Of a DNA stretch of 64,000 bases, positions 8,801-15,865 are shown piece by piece. Source of the DNA: Planctomycetota bacterium (GTDB lineage: Bacteria > Planctomycetota > SZUA-567 > H5-PLA8); contig JABTUM010000001.1 in NCBI GenBank assembly GCA_015075375.1, forward strand, positions 1,731,201 to 1,795,200. Reading direction: 5' to 3'. The notes under the pieces were generated by a model, which did no database searches, had not been told where the DNA came from, and saw only the letters and a program-made list of their open reading frames with translations. Numbering within the stretch: the stretch's first letter is position 1; every line of letters begins with the position of its first letter. The position numbers were made by a program, and so were the translations under genes.

Positions 8801-9833
8801 GGATATCGCGGTGAATCTTCGGGTTGAGCTGCCGCGGCGGGCGCACCGGCTCGTTGATCACCGCCACCACCACCTCCAGCAGCGACCGGCCCGCGAAAGG
8901 CGGACGTCCCGTGAGCATCTCGTACAGCACCGCCCCCAGCGCGTACCCGTCGCTGCGCGCGTCGATCTTCTCCACTTCGCCGCGCGCCTGCTCCGGCGGC
9001 ATGTACGCCGGCGTCCCCAGCGTCGTCCCCGACTGCGTGTACTGCGTGTCCAGATCGACCTGCTTGGCCAGGCCGAAGTCGGTCACGTGCGGCGTCCCCG
9101 CCGGATCGACGATGATGTTCGACGGCTTGATGTCGCGGTGGATCACGCCCGCCTGGTGCGCCACCCGCATCGCGTCGGCCAGCGTCTCCGCGATTTGCAG
9201 CGCCATCGGAATCGAGACCTGCTTGTCCGCGATCAGCCGCGAAAGCGGCGAGCCTTCCACGAACTCCATCGCGAAGTAGTGGTGCCCGCCCTCCTCGCCG
9301 ATCTCGTAGATCGGCACGATCGCCGCGTGCTTCAGCTTCGCCGCCGCCTTCGCCTCGCGCTGAAAGCGCGCCACCGCCTCGGGCGATGCGTGCGTCCCGG
9401 CCAGCAGCACCTTCAGCGCCACAACGCGGTCCAGCCCGCGCTGCCGCGCGCGATACACCACGCCGAAGCTGCCGCGGCTGATCTCTTCGACGATCTCGTA
9501 GTTGCCGAATATCTTGCCCGCACCCGGACCGGTCTTCGATCCGCGGCGGCTGCCTTCCTGCGGAGCTTCGCGCGCCGGCGTCTTGGCGTCCTTGAAGAGC
9601 AGCACCTCCTGCGTCCCGCTCGTGCTGTCCAAAGGCGTGGGTTCGTGCGCCGAGCCCGACCGCAGGCCCGTCGGACGCAGGATCGTGCTCCCCTTGGCCG
9701 GACCCTCGTCGGGGTTCGAATCGGAAGGCCGCGCCGAAGAACCCGGCGCGGGCGGCACGGTATCCGCGGCGGGATCGTAGCTCGATCCGCCGGCCGTGCC
9801 TTCGTCCGCGTTCGGTTCCTGCGCCTGCGCCAA
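5862..9833 (-). CDS. Very large Hanks-type Ser/Thr protein kinase with extracytoplasmic repeat region
   Basis: A 1323-residue protein. Residues 1-107 are a Pro/Ser/Gly-rich disordered region. The kinase domain spans about 110-373 with a glycine-rich loop (ISRGSFGVVYRA), catalytic Lys141 (VALKV), HRDIKPSN with Asp234, the DFG at 252-254 and the APE-equivalent MPPEQARG. One membrane helix follows (about 399-415), then roughly 900 residues outside, first a beta-rich domain (about 430-620) and then Leu/Ala-rich helical repeats resembling TPR. Kinases of this shape are common in Planctomycetota. The start is a TTG at 9833 with GGGAG upstream; no better in-frame ATG is present. Sensor input and substrates are unknown. 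Confidence 0.9.
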   Translation of the reverse strand: MAQAQEPNADEGTAGGSSYDPAADTVPPAPGSSARPSDSNPDEGPAKGSTILRPTGLRSGSAHEPTPLDSTSGTQEVLLFKDAKTPAREAPQEGSRRGSKTGPGAGKIFGNYEIVEEISRGSFGVVYRARQRGLDRVVALKVLLAGTHASPEAVARFQREAKAAAKLKHAAIVPIYEIGEEGGHHYFAMEFVEGSPLSRLIADKQVSIPMALQIAETLADAMRVAHQAGVIHRDIKPSNIIVDPAGTPHVTDFGLAKQVDLDTQYTQSGTTLGTPAYMPPEQARGEVEKIDARSDGYALGAVLYEMLTGRPPFAGRSLLEVVVAVINEPVRPPRQLNPKIHRDIQTIVMKCLEKDPRNRYASSEELRDDIQRFRSGEAIRARPVGMFRSLGRLVKQNSWFLTAVATVLIAVGVSTWEIQRARQAQQQGEEQLEILKSRLETKPPTWKPIWWFPIADGDELDREDAEQYAQGFQHPRVQMLEKTESGTRTVYPPQNLVSPAARTIIGDFRAKLRLKFDPEGLEHPLRVGLFSTDSQIPFLLEIQSGRLAIVAPVDVHLRANQPGVAATLQAKAERIGPPLSAGIYEVNIAREGLELSFELVWPGEKHKQTLWIWDLGLAHWKFKNALLTIRDMPKDFEVLEAVVQRKVYPQQLDSLTHTLDKFYKGDHNEAEGDLKMIYETVREMEAPEPRELTDAALALYYLGLVQELWHEGGRAADHYYANALDLLRRCPAGDETARIEGQVRLRRLIRATREGSWVNAEPELARLPELAKALARHAPRARGLGEPFGWEMQPLVGAVLAGEEKKETADLALGLFKLMGLEPGSRRLGALAGKLGLQLAAADRVKDLVALHQSFPAGALRPAFLGIVHRLTLQGRHPEAFETLQYAALNFRDETDNKPLEQAGAELLANALRDARFDTARGTLDLLPRPLLVDRLGVVLAERAAELVQHEREPLLRILTVARGVVTPLQPEGQKLAAGVRAYGLALVDGGRPVEVRTLHQAWSDAGLAVVFAKAVQTLAASEAPDAFDAALGLLTYCRTQVAAEHADVSRAAYALAAKAAAYAGERHPQLLKVQQAYPTAELGTLAAKVSEELLRKEQYQPALVFCAKAWWLFPAQRAALRLRAVLAMETMPSAEREKAVVAMDEGVIEQLALESADGRAWRLHRADLLLAGGFVERAATAWRDLRAHPEADPDLRSRAALRLGALDVLGRNGNPTDLGLALENSADLPEEAHVAGRYLAGSYSPQELDEEIRRVGGPSVFNETEWEMLKVMRLVGDQQLPGAAAAFEAAAGKAKEARQWPYALFRLQQMPVEPGSKGALEQ

Positions 9834-10241
9834 GCGACCCGTCTCCCGCCTAAAAGCCAGAACGGCTCCCGCCTACTTGGTACGCCTCACCCGGCCTTCC
9901 GTTGCCGCCGCCATCACTCTATCGCGCCTCTCGCCACCCGGTGCTCCCGGAAGCGGGGTTTCAACCTCTTTGTATCGCCCAAACGCGGGCGCGAGCGCAT
10001 CCGCACCGGAAGCTTCACCAAGCGCCGGAACCGTTCGCGCGTACGCCCAGTTAGACGCTGCTCCACGCCCAAGTCTTGCCGCTGCTTGGTCGGAAGACTC
10101 GTACGGAAAAGAGTGCCGCATGCGGCCAATCCTGCCTGGTTCTGACCAACTCCTACTTAGGAAGTGTGGCCAAGAATGGTCACCCGTTCGAAATTCGGCC
10201 GGAATCTTGAATACCATTCGGTCGGTGGACGATAAGAATAG
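9834..10241. other. Intergenic region upstream of the kinase gene
   Basis: About 400 bases of GC-rich sequence with no convincing gene. A 137-codon frame exists on the minus strand (9873-10286) but has no recognisable domain, unusual composition and no clear ribosome binding site. It may be a long 5' leader of the kinase gene. I see no tmRNA or RNase P signature on either strand. Confidence 0.3.
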
Positions 10242-10380
10242 TGAACGCGCATGGTGCTGTAGCGCGTTGATAGGGTGATTCAGCAATGGTGCATAGGGGT
10301 TTTGGTTCTTATCGAGCCCTATGTCTAGTGGATAACACCCTGATCTTAATCAATCAGGGGGCATGGAGAAGGTGTTATGA
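10242..10380. ncRNA. Cluster of hairpins in AT-rich intergenic DNA, possible structured RNA
   Basis: Three perfect inverted repeats in succession: AACGCGC (10244-10250) with GCGCGTT (10262-10268); CATAGGG (10292-10298) with CCCTATG (10317-10323); and a long-range ATAACACC (10332-10339) with GGTGTTAT (10371-10378) enclosing CCCTGAT/ATCAGGG (10338-10344/10353-10359). They sit between two divergent genes. The order suggests a folded transcript, but no known family is recognised and the transcribed strand is unclear. Confidence 0.3.
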
Positions 10381-10463
10381 GCCTCATACGCCTATTTTAC
10401 AATCGTATAAATTATGAATTGCCTAAAAAAATATCGATCTAAAGCGATTTCTGTTTTGTTTAA

Positions 10464-10491
10464 TTGACTTCCGGTGGAAAGATGATATTAA
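10464..10491 (+). promoter_or_regulatory. Sigma-70 type promoter for the zinc-ribbon gene
   Basis: TTGACT (10464-10469), 16-base spacer, TATTAA (10486-10491), in an AT-rich tract about 90 bases before the GTG start. Position and fit make it the probable promoter. Confidence 0.5.
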
Positions 10492-10580
10492 AGTAAACGC
10501 CGGATGAAGGGGTTCTGCGCCATGTAAGGGCTGGTCTGGTGCTTGCTACAGAGGAGGAGTGAGGGGGAAAGGAGGTCGCC

Positions 10581-10745
10581 GTGCGAAAACGCCATCCGTA
10601 CGAGAACCGGTACTGCAACGCATGCAAGTGCACGACGCGGCACGAGGTGAAGGAATCGAACTTCACCTGTCTGCGCTGTGGCTTGGTGAAGGTACCGCCG
10701 CGCGTCCTGAAGCCCGTGGTTCGGCCGTTGCCGCTTTCGGCTTAA
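10581..10745 (+). CDS. Small zinc-ribbon protein (54 residues)
   Basis: A GTG-started frame with a strong GGAGG five bases upstream (10571-10575) encodes 54 residues: a basic N-terminus (MRKRHPYENR), then YCNACKC, a spacer of about 20 residues and CLRCG, i.e. two CxxC pairs (C12/C15 plus C17, and C30/C33) that form a typical zinc ribbon, followed by a hydrophobic, Pro-rich tail. Both the Cys pattern and the Shine-Dalgarno argue that it is real despite its size. Zinc ribbons of this size usually bind nucleic acid or act in ribosome or transcription complexes, but there is no direct clue here. It is monocistronic, with a candidate promoter at 10464 and a hairpin CTCGGC-TTCGC-GCCGAG about 85 bases after the stop. 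Confidence 0.7.
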   Translation: MRKRHPYENRYCNACKCTTRHEVKESNFTCLRCGLVKVPPRVLKPVVRPLPLSA

Positions 10746-10906
10746 CGATTCTGGCTGCGGTTCCGAGGGTTCGTACGCTTCACGCCGGCGCTGCGCTTTC
10801 ACGCCCGGTCGACTTCGCGCCCACTCCGGCTCGGCTTCGCGCCGAGCGCCACGCCTCACGCTCCATCTAAAATCGTTGCATACGCGATCGATCCGCCGCG
10901 GAATTC

Positions 10907-11929
10907 TTATGCCGTCGGGGCCAGTTCCTGCCGCGTCTGCGCCAGGCTCTTGAGCTGCGCGTGCGGACCCAGCATCTTCGGCGCGTCGTTGCGTTCGGCG
11001 TAGAACGGCGCCGTCAGCAGCGCGACGCGTTCGCCGAAGGGCGTCCCGACCCCGCCGCCGGCCCATTGCGCCAGCCGCAGCATGAACAGCGGCAGGTGCA
11101 CCTTCACCTTGAAGCGCCGCTCGGCTTCGATCACGCGGTCCAACAGCTCCAGGTGCGACATCGCTTCCTGGCCCGCCACGGCGTAAACGCCGGGGCGCAG
11201 ATCGTCGAGCGAACGCGTGAAGCAGCGCGCGATGCAGCGCCCCAGATCCTCGATATGCAGCGGCTGCAGCGCCGTATCGCCGTAACCCCAGACCAGCATG
11301 AACGGGCTGCCTTGCCGGGCGGCGTGCAGCGCCGGGCCGACCAGGCCGTCGCCCGGGCCCATCAGCGGCGCGGCGCGCAGCACGAAGTCGGCGATATGCG
11401 CGTCCTTGGTCAGCCCTTCCGCCTGCACCGCTTCTCGCAGCACCGGCACGCGCGACTTCGAGTCCGCGGCCACCGTCGAGAGGTACACGATCCGCTCGAC
11501 CTTGCACGCCTCGCCCGCCGCGATCAGCGCCTTCAGCTCGTCCAGATGCCGCTCGCGCCGCCAGCGCCGCCCGTTCAGCTCGATCGGCGCCAGCAGCGCC
11601 ACGCCCCGTGCATCCTGGCAGAGCTTATGCAAATCTTCCGAACGCTCCGGCGATCCGCGCAGCACTTCCAGCGCGTCGGCCGAGGCCTTCACGCCCTTCA
11701 TCGCCTCCGCGGTGGGCTCGTCGGGCGCCAGCACGCGGACCCGGAAATCGCGGTCGAGCAGCGCCTGGGCCACCCCGGCCACCACCCATGCTTCGCCCAG
11801 CAGCGCGATGCGCGGACCGGCCTCGGCCGGAGCCGCCGCGGGCGCCGCTTCGGGCGCGGGCTCGGCTGGCGTAACCGGTTCCGCAGGGGCGGGCGGATCG
11901 GACGGTGCGGCGGATGCGGGGTCGCTCAC
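10907..11929 (-). CDS. NAD(P)-binding Rossmann-fold (atypical SDR, NmrA/NDUFA9-like) protein
   Basis: A 340-residue protein beginning at GTG 11929. The first 38 residues are a low-complexity Ala/Pro/Glu linker; the fold then starts with PRIALLGEAWVVAGVAQALL, a degenerate dinucleotide-binding turn (GEAWVVAG instead of GxxGxxG). Later signatures fit extended/atypical SDRs: ERIVYLSTVAADS, a LRAAPLMGPGDGLV segment and LQPLHIEDLGRCIA, as in NDUFA9-like or NmrA-like proteins that bind NAD(P) without being classic dehydrogenases. The catalytic YxxxK is not evident. Substrate unknown; neighbours do not help. Confidence 0.75.
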   Translation of the reverse strand: MSDPASAAPSDPPAPAEPVTPAEPAPEAAPAAAPAEAGPRIALLGEAWVVAGVAQALLDRDFRVRVLAPDEPTAEAMKGVKASADALEVLRGSPERSEDLHKLCQDARGVALLAPIELNGRRWRRERHLDELKALIAAGEACKVERIVYLSTVAADSKSRVPVLREAVQAEGLTKDAHIADFVLRAAPLMGPGDGLVGPALHAARQGSPFMLVWGYGDTALQPLHIEDLGRCIARCFTRSLDDLRPGVYAVAGQEAMSHLELLDRVIEAERRFKVKVHLPLFMLRLAQWAGGGVGTPFGERVALLTAPFYAERNDAPKMLGPHAQLKSLAQTRQELAPTA

Positions 11930-12107
11930 GTGGAACTCCTTGCGGGGACTGGGACTTCAGCCTGCGACGATTGTATGGACGCGCCGTCCCGCGGCAAGCA
12001 GGCGGATAAATTCGATGGATCGGATGCTCCCGTGCGTCGATGCCATACTGGACAGTGGCCCCTGCGGCGAGTATGTTCGAAGGTGGCTCAAGAATGGGAG
12101 TACGGGC

Positions 12108-12248
12108 ATGCGTAAGCTGTTGATGATCCTGGCGTTGCTGGTCGGCCTCGGTTCCATGACTGGCTGCGGAAGCCGGCGCGGTTCGGCCGAAGTCTATTCC
12201 AAGCAGAACCATTACGAGAACGTCGGCGAAATGCCGAAGGGCCAGTAG
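12108..12248 (+). CDS. Small lipoprotein (46 residues)
   Basis: ATG at 12108 with GGGAG seven bases upstream encodes 46 residues: MRKLL, a hydrophobic core LMILALLVGLGSM and a lipobox MTGC with Cys20, leaving a mature peptide of only 27 residues (CGSRRGSAEVYS ... MPKGQ). This is the layout of a small entericidin-like or structural lipoprotein. The longer open frame upstream in the same frame overlaps the divergent SDR gene and is not coding. A hairpin at 12304-12332 follows. Function unknown. Confidence 0.65.
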   Translation: MRKLLMILALLVGLGSMTGCGSRRGSAEVYSKQNHYENVGEMPKGQ

Positions 12249-12303
12249 TTCCCGACGGCCGGCCAAGCATTCCAATCGCCCTCTACCTAAGCCCTGAAAT
12301 GCG

Positions 12304-12332
12304 CGCGCCCTGCGATGATCTCGCAGGGCGCG
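12304..12332. terminator. Bidirectional terminator-like hairpin between convergent genes
   Basis: Perfect 12-bp stem CGCGCCCTGCGA (12304-12315) and TCGCAGGGCGCG (12321-12332) with loop TGATC, between the end of the small lipoprotein gene and the end of the opposing exported-protein gene. There is no good T tract, so function as an intrinsic terminator is uncertain. Confidence 0.55.
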
Positions 12333-12359
12333 GGCGTTCGGAGGCCTCACCGGCAGGCA

Positions 12360-12782
12360 TCAGAACCTGAAGAAGGCGTTCAAGTTCAGCCGCGGGCGGT
12401 CGTGATGGTAAACCTCGCGGTGATGGATCGGCGCCGGCACCCAGACCCGCACGCGGCGATCTTCGTAGCGCGCCGGGTGGCAGATCTCACGGTAGTACCC
12501 CGGGCGGACCACCACATCGTAATGGCGTCCAAACCGGTCGTGGCGGTGTTCGACCACCGGCGGCACCCAGACGCGGTCCGTATGCGCCGGCTGCACCAGC
12601 ACGCGCTCGACTCGGTATTCGTAGTGCCCCGGCGCCCGGTACGTTTCGTGATGGTAATGTCCGCTGCCGCCCAAGTTTACGCTCACGAATCCGCCGTCCC
12701 GCGCCTGCGCCGAACTCGGCGTCGCCCCGAAGACCACCACCGCCAGAGCCAAGCCCATCGTCATCATCAGTTGGCTGCGCAT
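12360..12782 (-). CDS. Exported His/Tyr/Arg-rich protein
   Basis: A 140-residue protein. ATG 12782 is chosen over the in-frame GTG at 12791 because AAGGAG is correctly spaced to the ATG. A signal peptide (LMMTMGLALAVVVFGATPSSAQA) is followed by a mature region exceptionally rich in His, Tyr, Arg, Val and Pro (GHYHHETYRAPGHYEYRVE; HHREVYHHDRP). Such proteins occur widely in PVC and Acidobacteria genomes and could bind metal or polyanions, but no function is established. Predicted periplasmic or surface location. It has its own AT-rich upstream region with no partner gene. Confidence 0.75.
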   Translation of the reverse strand: MRSQLMMTMGLALAVVVFGATPSSAQARDGGFVSVNLGGSGHYHHETYRAPGHYEYRVERVLVQPAHTDRVWVPPVVEHRHDRFGRHYDVVVRPGYYREICHPARYEDRRVRVWVPAPIHHREVYHHDRPRLNLNAFFRF

Positions 12783-13028
12783 ATCCCTCACTCCTTATTC
12801 CCGTTCCCCGCTTCGTGCTCGGCGGCCCCTGCCGCCCGCTTCCCTCTTCAGCTATATCGACGCCAAGGGCAGAGCCCTATTCAGGATATTCTACGTCTAC
12901 GTAATATTTTTTTGGGGGTGCCAAAAACACCATAACCCACTGCTATTAATAGCTTTGCATAGACAAAAGCGGGGTTGTTCAGAGGTCGAACAGGCGTCCA
13001 AACGGCCGAAACGCCGCCGCCCACCTTA

Positions 13029-13751
13029 TTAAAAGGAGGCCGTAGGCTGCCGCTCCGCCCAAAGTTCCCGGCCCAATTTGATCAGCCGGCGCGCCAGCAG
13101 GCGCTTGGTCAGACGCTGCTGGTTGCCTTCGTCGTGAGCGGCGCGCAGGATGCGGAACTCGGCCGCGTCGGCGCCCATCGCGTCGGGCGTGTCGAGGACC
13201 AGCGCGTCGAGGTTCTTGGTCGTCAGCTTGCGATACGCTTCGCGCAGCCGTTCGGCCGCGCGGGCTTGTTCGGTCGAACCGCGGCCCGTCTCGAGCGCGA
13301 AGCCGATCAGGACCAGATCCTTGCGCTGCGTCCGCTTCTGCTCGCCCAGTTCGGCTAAAATGTCGTGCGTCGGCTTCAGGCGCAGGGACAGACCGGCCTC
13401 GCGCTTCTTCAACTTCGCGTTCGACGGCGCTTCGACCGTGAAGTCGGCCACCGCGGCGGACATCACCACCACCTGCACGTCCTTGAGATGCCGCTGCACG
13501 CGGCGGTGCATCTCGTCGGCCGAGCGGACGGCGACCTTCATCAGCCCCGCCGTGCGCGCGGGCAGCGAGCGCTCGACCTCCTCCGGCACCGGCCCGTGGA
13601 TCAGGATCACGCGGTGCCCGCCGGCCAGCGCGGCCTGAGCGGTCAAGAATCCCAGTTTCCCCGTCGCGCGATTGGAGATGAAGCGGACCGGATCGATATC
13701 CTCGACCGTGGGTCCGGCGGTGATCAGGAAGGTGGGCGGGCGCGGCGGCAT
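13029..13751 (-). CDS. coaB: Phosphopantothenate-cysteine ligase domain protein (stand-alone CoaB)
   Basis: A 240-residue protein matching only the CoaB half of the usual CoaBC fusion: FLITAGPTVEDIDPVRFISN (the ITAGGTxExIDPVR motif), NRATGKLG, VVMSAAVADF, the KLKK and KPTHDIL segments (family K-x-P-D-I-L), and LVLIGFALET (family GFAAET). It would join phosphopantothenate and cysteine in coenzyme A synthesis. The decarboxylase half (CoaC) is absent from the window, so it is presumably encoded elsewhere. ATG 13751 is preferred to the longer start at 13787. It lies downstream of nrdR on the same strand with a 59-base gap. Confidence 0.88.
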   Translation of the reverse strand: MPPRPPTFLITAGPTVEDIDPVRFISNRATGKLGFLTAQAALAGGHRVILIHGPVPEEVERSLPARTAGLMKVAVRSADEMHRRVQRHLKDVQVVVMSAAVADFTVEAPSNAKLKKREAGLSLRLKPTHDILAELGEQKRTQRKDLVLIGFALETGRGSTEQARAAERLREAYRKLTTKNLDALVLDTPDAMGADAAEFRILRAAHDEGNQQRLTKRLLARRLIKLGRELWAERQPTASF

Positions 13752-13810
13752 GCGAACTACCTTAATCGAGCGGCGTCCGGAACCCAAGGCCCTTCAGGCG
13801 GCGCGCGGCG

Positions 13811-14305
13811 TCATTCCGCCTTGGGCGGCGCCCCGTTGCTCGGCCCCAGCTTGCGCCCCTTGAGGAACTCTTCGAGCACGTCCATGAACTCGCTGGCGTC
13901 CTTGAATTCCTTGTACACGCTCGCGAAGCGCACGTACGCGACCTGGTGCAGCTTGCGCAACTCGCGCATCACCAGCTCGCCCAGGAACTGGCTGGGCACC
14001 TCGCGGTCGAACTGCTCGAACGCCTCGCTCTCGACGCACGTCACCACCTGATCGACCTGCTCGGCACTGATCGGCAGGTTCCAGCACGCGCGTTCGATGC
14101 CGCGGCGCAGCTTATCGCGGTCGTACGGGACGCGGCGGCCGTCCTTCTTGATCACGCGCAGCGGATTTTCTTCGATCCGTTCGTAGGTGGTGAAGCGGCG
14201 GTTGCACGATAGGCATTCGCGGCGGCGGCGGATCGTCTGGCCGTCCTCGCTGGCGCGGCTGTCGACGACTTTATCCTGATCGACACGGCAGAACGGACAC
14301 CGCAT
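13811..14305 (-). CDS. nrdR: Transcriptional repressor NrdR
   Basis: A 164-residue protein of normal NrdR length. It starts at ATG 14305 ([17 protein letters not shown]); longer in-frame starts are upstream leader. The N-terminal zinc ribbon has C3/C6 and C31/C34, followed by the ATP-cone domain with [16 protein letters not shown]. NrdR senses ATP/dATP and represses ribonucleotide reductase genes; no nrd genes are in the window. The C-terminus ([13 protein letters not shown]) is a short tail beyond the conserved domain. Cotranscription with coaB is likely. Confidence 0.96.
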   Translation of the reverse strand: MRCPFCRVDQDKVVDSRASEDGQTIRRRRECLSCNRRFTTYERIEENPLRVIKKDGRRVPYDRDKLRRGIERACWNLPISAEQVDQVVTCVESEAFEQFDREVPSQFLGELVMRELRKLHQVAYVRFASVYKEFKDASEFMDVLEEFLKGRKLGPSNGAPPKAE

Positions 14306-14419
14306 GAGCGTCGCGCGCCTCGCTGAAAAGAGTTGGAACTGCAGCAGGGAATAGCACGCCGCGCGAAACGCGTCAAGCAGGGGGGCGCGCTTGTGCCGGA
14401 TCTGCACCTGGGGAGCGAC

Positions 14420-15046
14420 CTACCAAGTCGGCGGCTTGTGAATCGTACCGTGAGCGTCGTAGAGAATAGGCGGCAACTGAGAGTGTGCCAGGACTCCCGT
14501 ACGAATGGTCTTAACGAAATGCGCATGCTGAGTCAGCATTCGGCTGGGATGTTTATGCGGGTTCAATACTCCGACGCGCTTCTGTAACTCCTGCCGAACG
14601 ATGCGTAATGGTTCCTGCAAATCCGAATCGTTCGAAACGAGAACCGCGCACTCGTAGTCATTCCTGAACGCGTCAAACAGAAGGTGAGTTGCTAAATTTA
14701 CGTCTGAGCCCTTTTCTTCAGTTTTAATTACTGTGGCAAATTTTTGTTGACCCGGTGCGCATCCCGCGAGAGGCATGCGCACTTCGTGGGATAAATAGTG
14801 TCCTTCTATAATCTCTATTTCTGGAAGCGTTCGCAGCGCCCGAAAATAAGCCATCTGCCGTTGGGGCTGTGTGAGGTCATTCGGCCTTGGCTTAACAAGT
14901 GCCGCAAATACTTTTACCTTGTTTATCTTATGGTACGGCTTCAACAGCAAGCGGCTCATGGCCACCAAATCCAACCACTTATAGGGAGTCTTCTTAAGGG
15001 ACCCGAAATACAAGTTAAAGGCATCGATGTAAACATTGGTAACCAT
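14420..15046 (-). CDS. NYN domain (PIN-like) putative ribonuclease
   Basis: A 208-residue protein with the NYN/LabA-like signatures: NVYIDAFNLYFG at the N-terminus (first acidic residue), EEKGSDVNLATHLLFDA and CAVLVSNDSDLQEPLRIV, which together supply the cluster of Asp residues for metal-dependent RNA cleavage. The C-terminus carries a PSRMLTQHAHFVKTI segment typical of these proteins. NYN proteins act on RNA, sometimes in toxin or phage-defence settings. The base composition is visibly less GC-rich than its neighbours, with codons such as TTA, AAT and ATA, suggesting acquisition. No partner gene lies beside it. Its leader contains two strong hairpins (15068-15113). Confidence 0.85.
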   Translation of the reverse strand: MVTNVYIDAFNLYFGSLKKTPYKWLDLVAMSRLLLKPYHKINKVKVFAALVKPRPNDLTQPQRQMAYFRALRTLPEIEIIEGHYLSHEVRMPLAGCAPGQQKFATVIKTEEKGSDVNLATHLLFDAFRNDYECAVLVSNDSDLQEPLRIVRQELQKRVGVLNPHKHPSRMLTQHAHFVKTIRTGVLAHSQLPPILYDAHGTIHKPPTW

Positions 15047-15067
15047 GTTTAGTCCGTAAAATAAGCA

Positions 15068-15113
15068 GGGGCCACCTTTCGGTGACCCCGCGCCCTGTGC
15101 CGAAGCAACAGGG
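15068..15113 (-). promoter_or_regulatory. Tandem hairpins in the leader of the NYN gene
   Basis: Read on the minus strand: CCCTGT/ACAGGG hairpin (15113-15093), then GGGGTCACC-GAAA-GGTGGCCCC (15089-15068), a 9-bp stem with one G-U pair and a GNRA tetraloop, then TGCTTATTTTA just before the NYN start codon 22 bases further on. It could be an attenuator-like terminator or a stabilising 5' structure. Confidence 0.4.
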
Positions 15114-15238
15114 GGTGTAATCTGCTGACAAGTATGCTTGCTTTGCTCTCGATGTCAACCAATCTCCCACCCCCCACCCGCTCTAGACCCGCCCGCTTCC
15201 TGCCGATACCGTGGAGGCGGGTGAAAGCGAGGCGCCTC

Positions 15239-15784
15239 ATGCGCTCGATCCATCGAACGTCTCCGGGCTGGATCTGCGCCGCGAGCTTCGCGCTGCTCCT
15301 GGCGCCCGTCTGCCCGGCCGCCGAACCGCCCGCGCCCGAAGCGCCCTCCCCCACCCCCGAATTGAAGCTCGAAGGCCCCCGCGACGCCCCGCGCGTGGCG
15401 AAGGCCATCGCCCGAACCCGGCTCAGCGAAGAACAATGGCAGGCCGAATTCGAAGCGATGCAAAAGAAGTACGCAAGCTGGGCCCAGCAGCGCCGCCGCG
15501 AAAGCCTCCCCGACGATCTCGGGCGCTACCTCAACGACCGGCTCACCATCCTCGCCTTCCGCGCCATGAGCGGCGATCCGGCCGTCCTGCAGGAAGGCGC
15601 GCTCTGGCTCTCGTTCTACGCGCCCTCCCGCGAACCCCTGCCCGGCATCGTGACCGCGTTTGCCGAAGAACACCGCGACTCCATCAACCGCGTGCTCGAA
15701 GCCTTCACTTGGGAACGCGCGGCCGCGTACGTCAAAGCGAAGCAGTGGGCGAAGGACGCCGAAGCCAAACGCAAGAAAAAGTAG
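15239..15784 (+). CDS. Hypothetical exported protein
   Basis: A 181-residue protein. ATG 15239 is chosen because GAGG sits six bases upstream and it gives a signal peptide (SPGWICAASFALLLAPVCPAA); the open frame extends further 5' without support. After a Pro/Glu-rich linker (residues 30-55) the mature part is helical and charged (LSEEQWQAEFEAMQKKY ... AEEHRDSINRVLEAFTWERA) and ends in a Lys-rich tail. Not recognised. Probably periplasmic. It is divergent from the NYN gene and is followed after 80 bases by another hypothetical gene on the same strand. Confidence 0.65.
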   Translation: MRSIHRTSPGWICAASFALLLAPVCPAAEPPAPEAPSPTPELKLEGPRDAPRVAKAIARTRLSEEQWQAEFEAMQKKYASWAQQRRRESLPDDLGRYLNDRLTILAFRAMSGDPAVLQEGALWLSFYAPSREPLPGIVTAFAEEHRDSINRVLEAFTWERAAAYVKAKQWAKDAEAKRKKK

Positions 15785-15865
15785 CCGGCGCTTCGATTCC
15801 CCGGCGCGTCCCGAAGCCCCGAGCCCCCCGCCGCACTCGGCGCAAAACCCGCGGAGACAGCGCGC

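Noticed and set aside
9705-9725. GGTTCGAATC, resembling the T arm of a tRNA
   Set aside because: Inside the kinase coding sequence, with no acceptor stem or anticodon arm around it.
6132-10145. 1337-codon plus-strand frame opposite the kinase gene
   Set aside because: It is an Arg/Gln-rich shadow of the kinase gene in GC-rich DNA; the minus-strand frame has all kinase motifs.
9873-10286. 137-codon minus-strand frame upstream of the kinase
   Set aside because: No domain, unusual residue mix, no clear ribosome binding site and overlap with hairpin sequences; likely leader or spacer.
10328-10336. AGTGGATAA, close to a DnaA box
   Set aside because: Single near-match, no cluster, and it is part of the inverted-repeat structure there.
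11915-11935. CACGTGGAAC half-site of parS (GTTCCACGTGAGC on the minus strand)
   Set aside because: Only one arm matches and the sequence is explained by the GTG start codon and upstream bases of the NAD(P)-binding protein gene.
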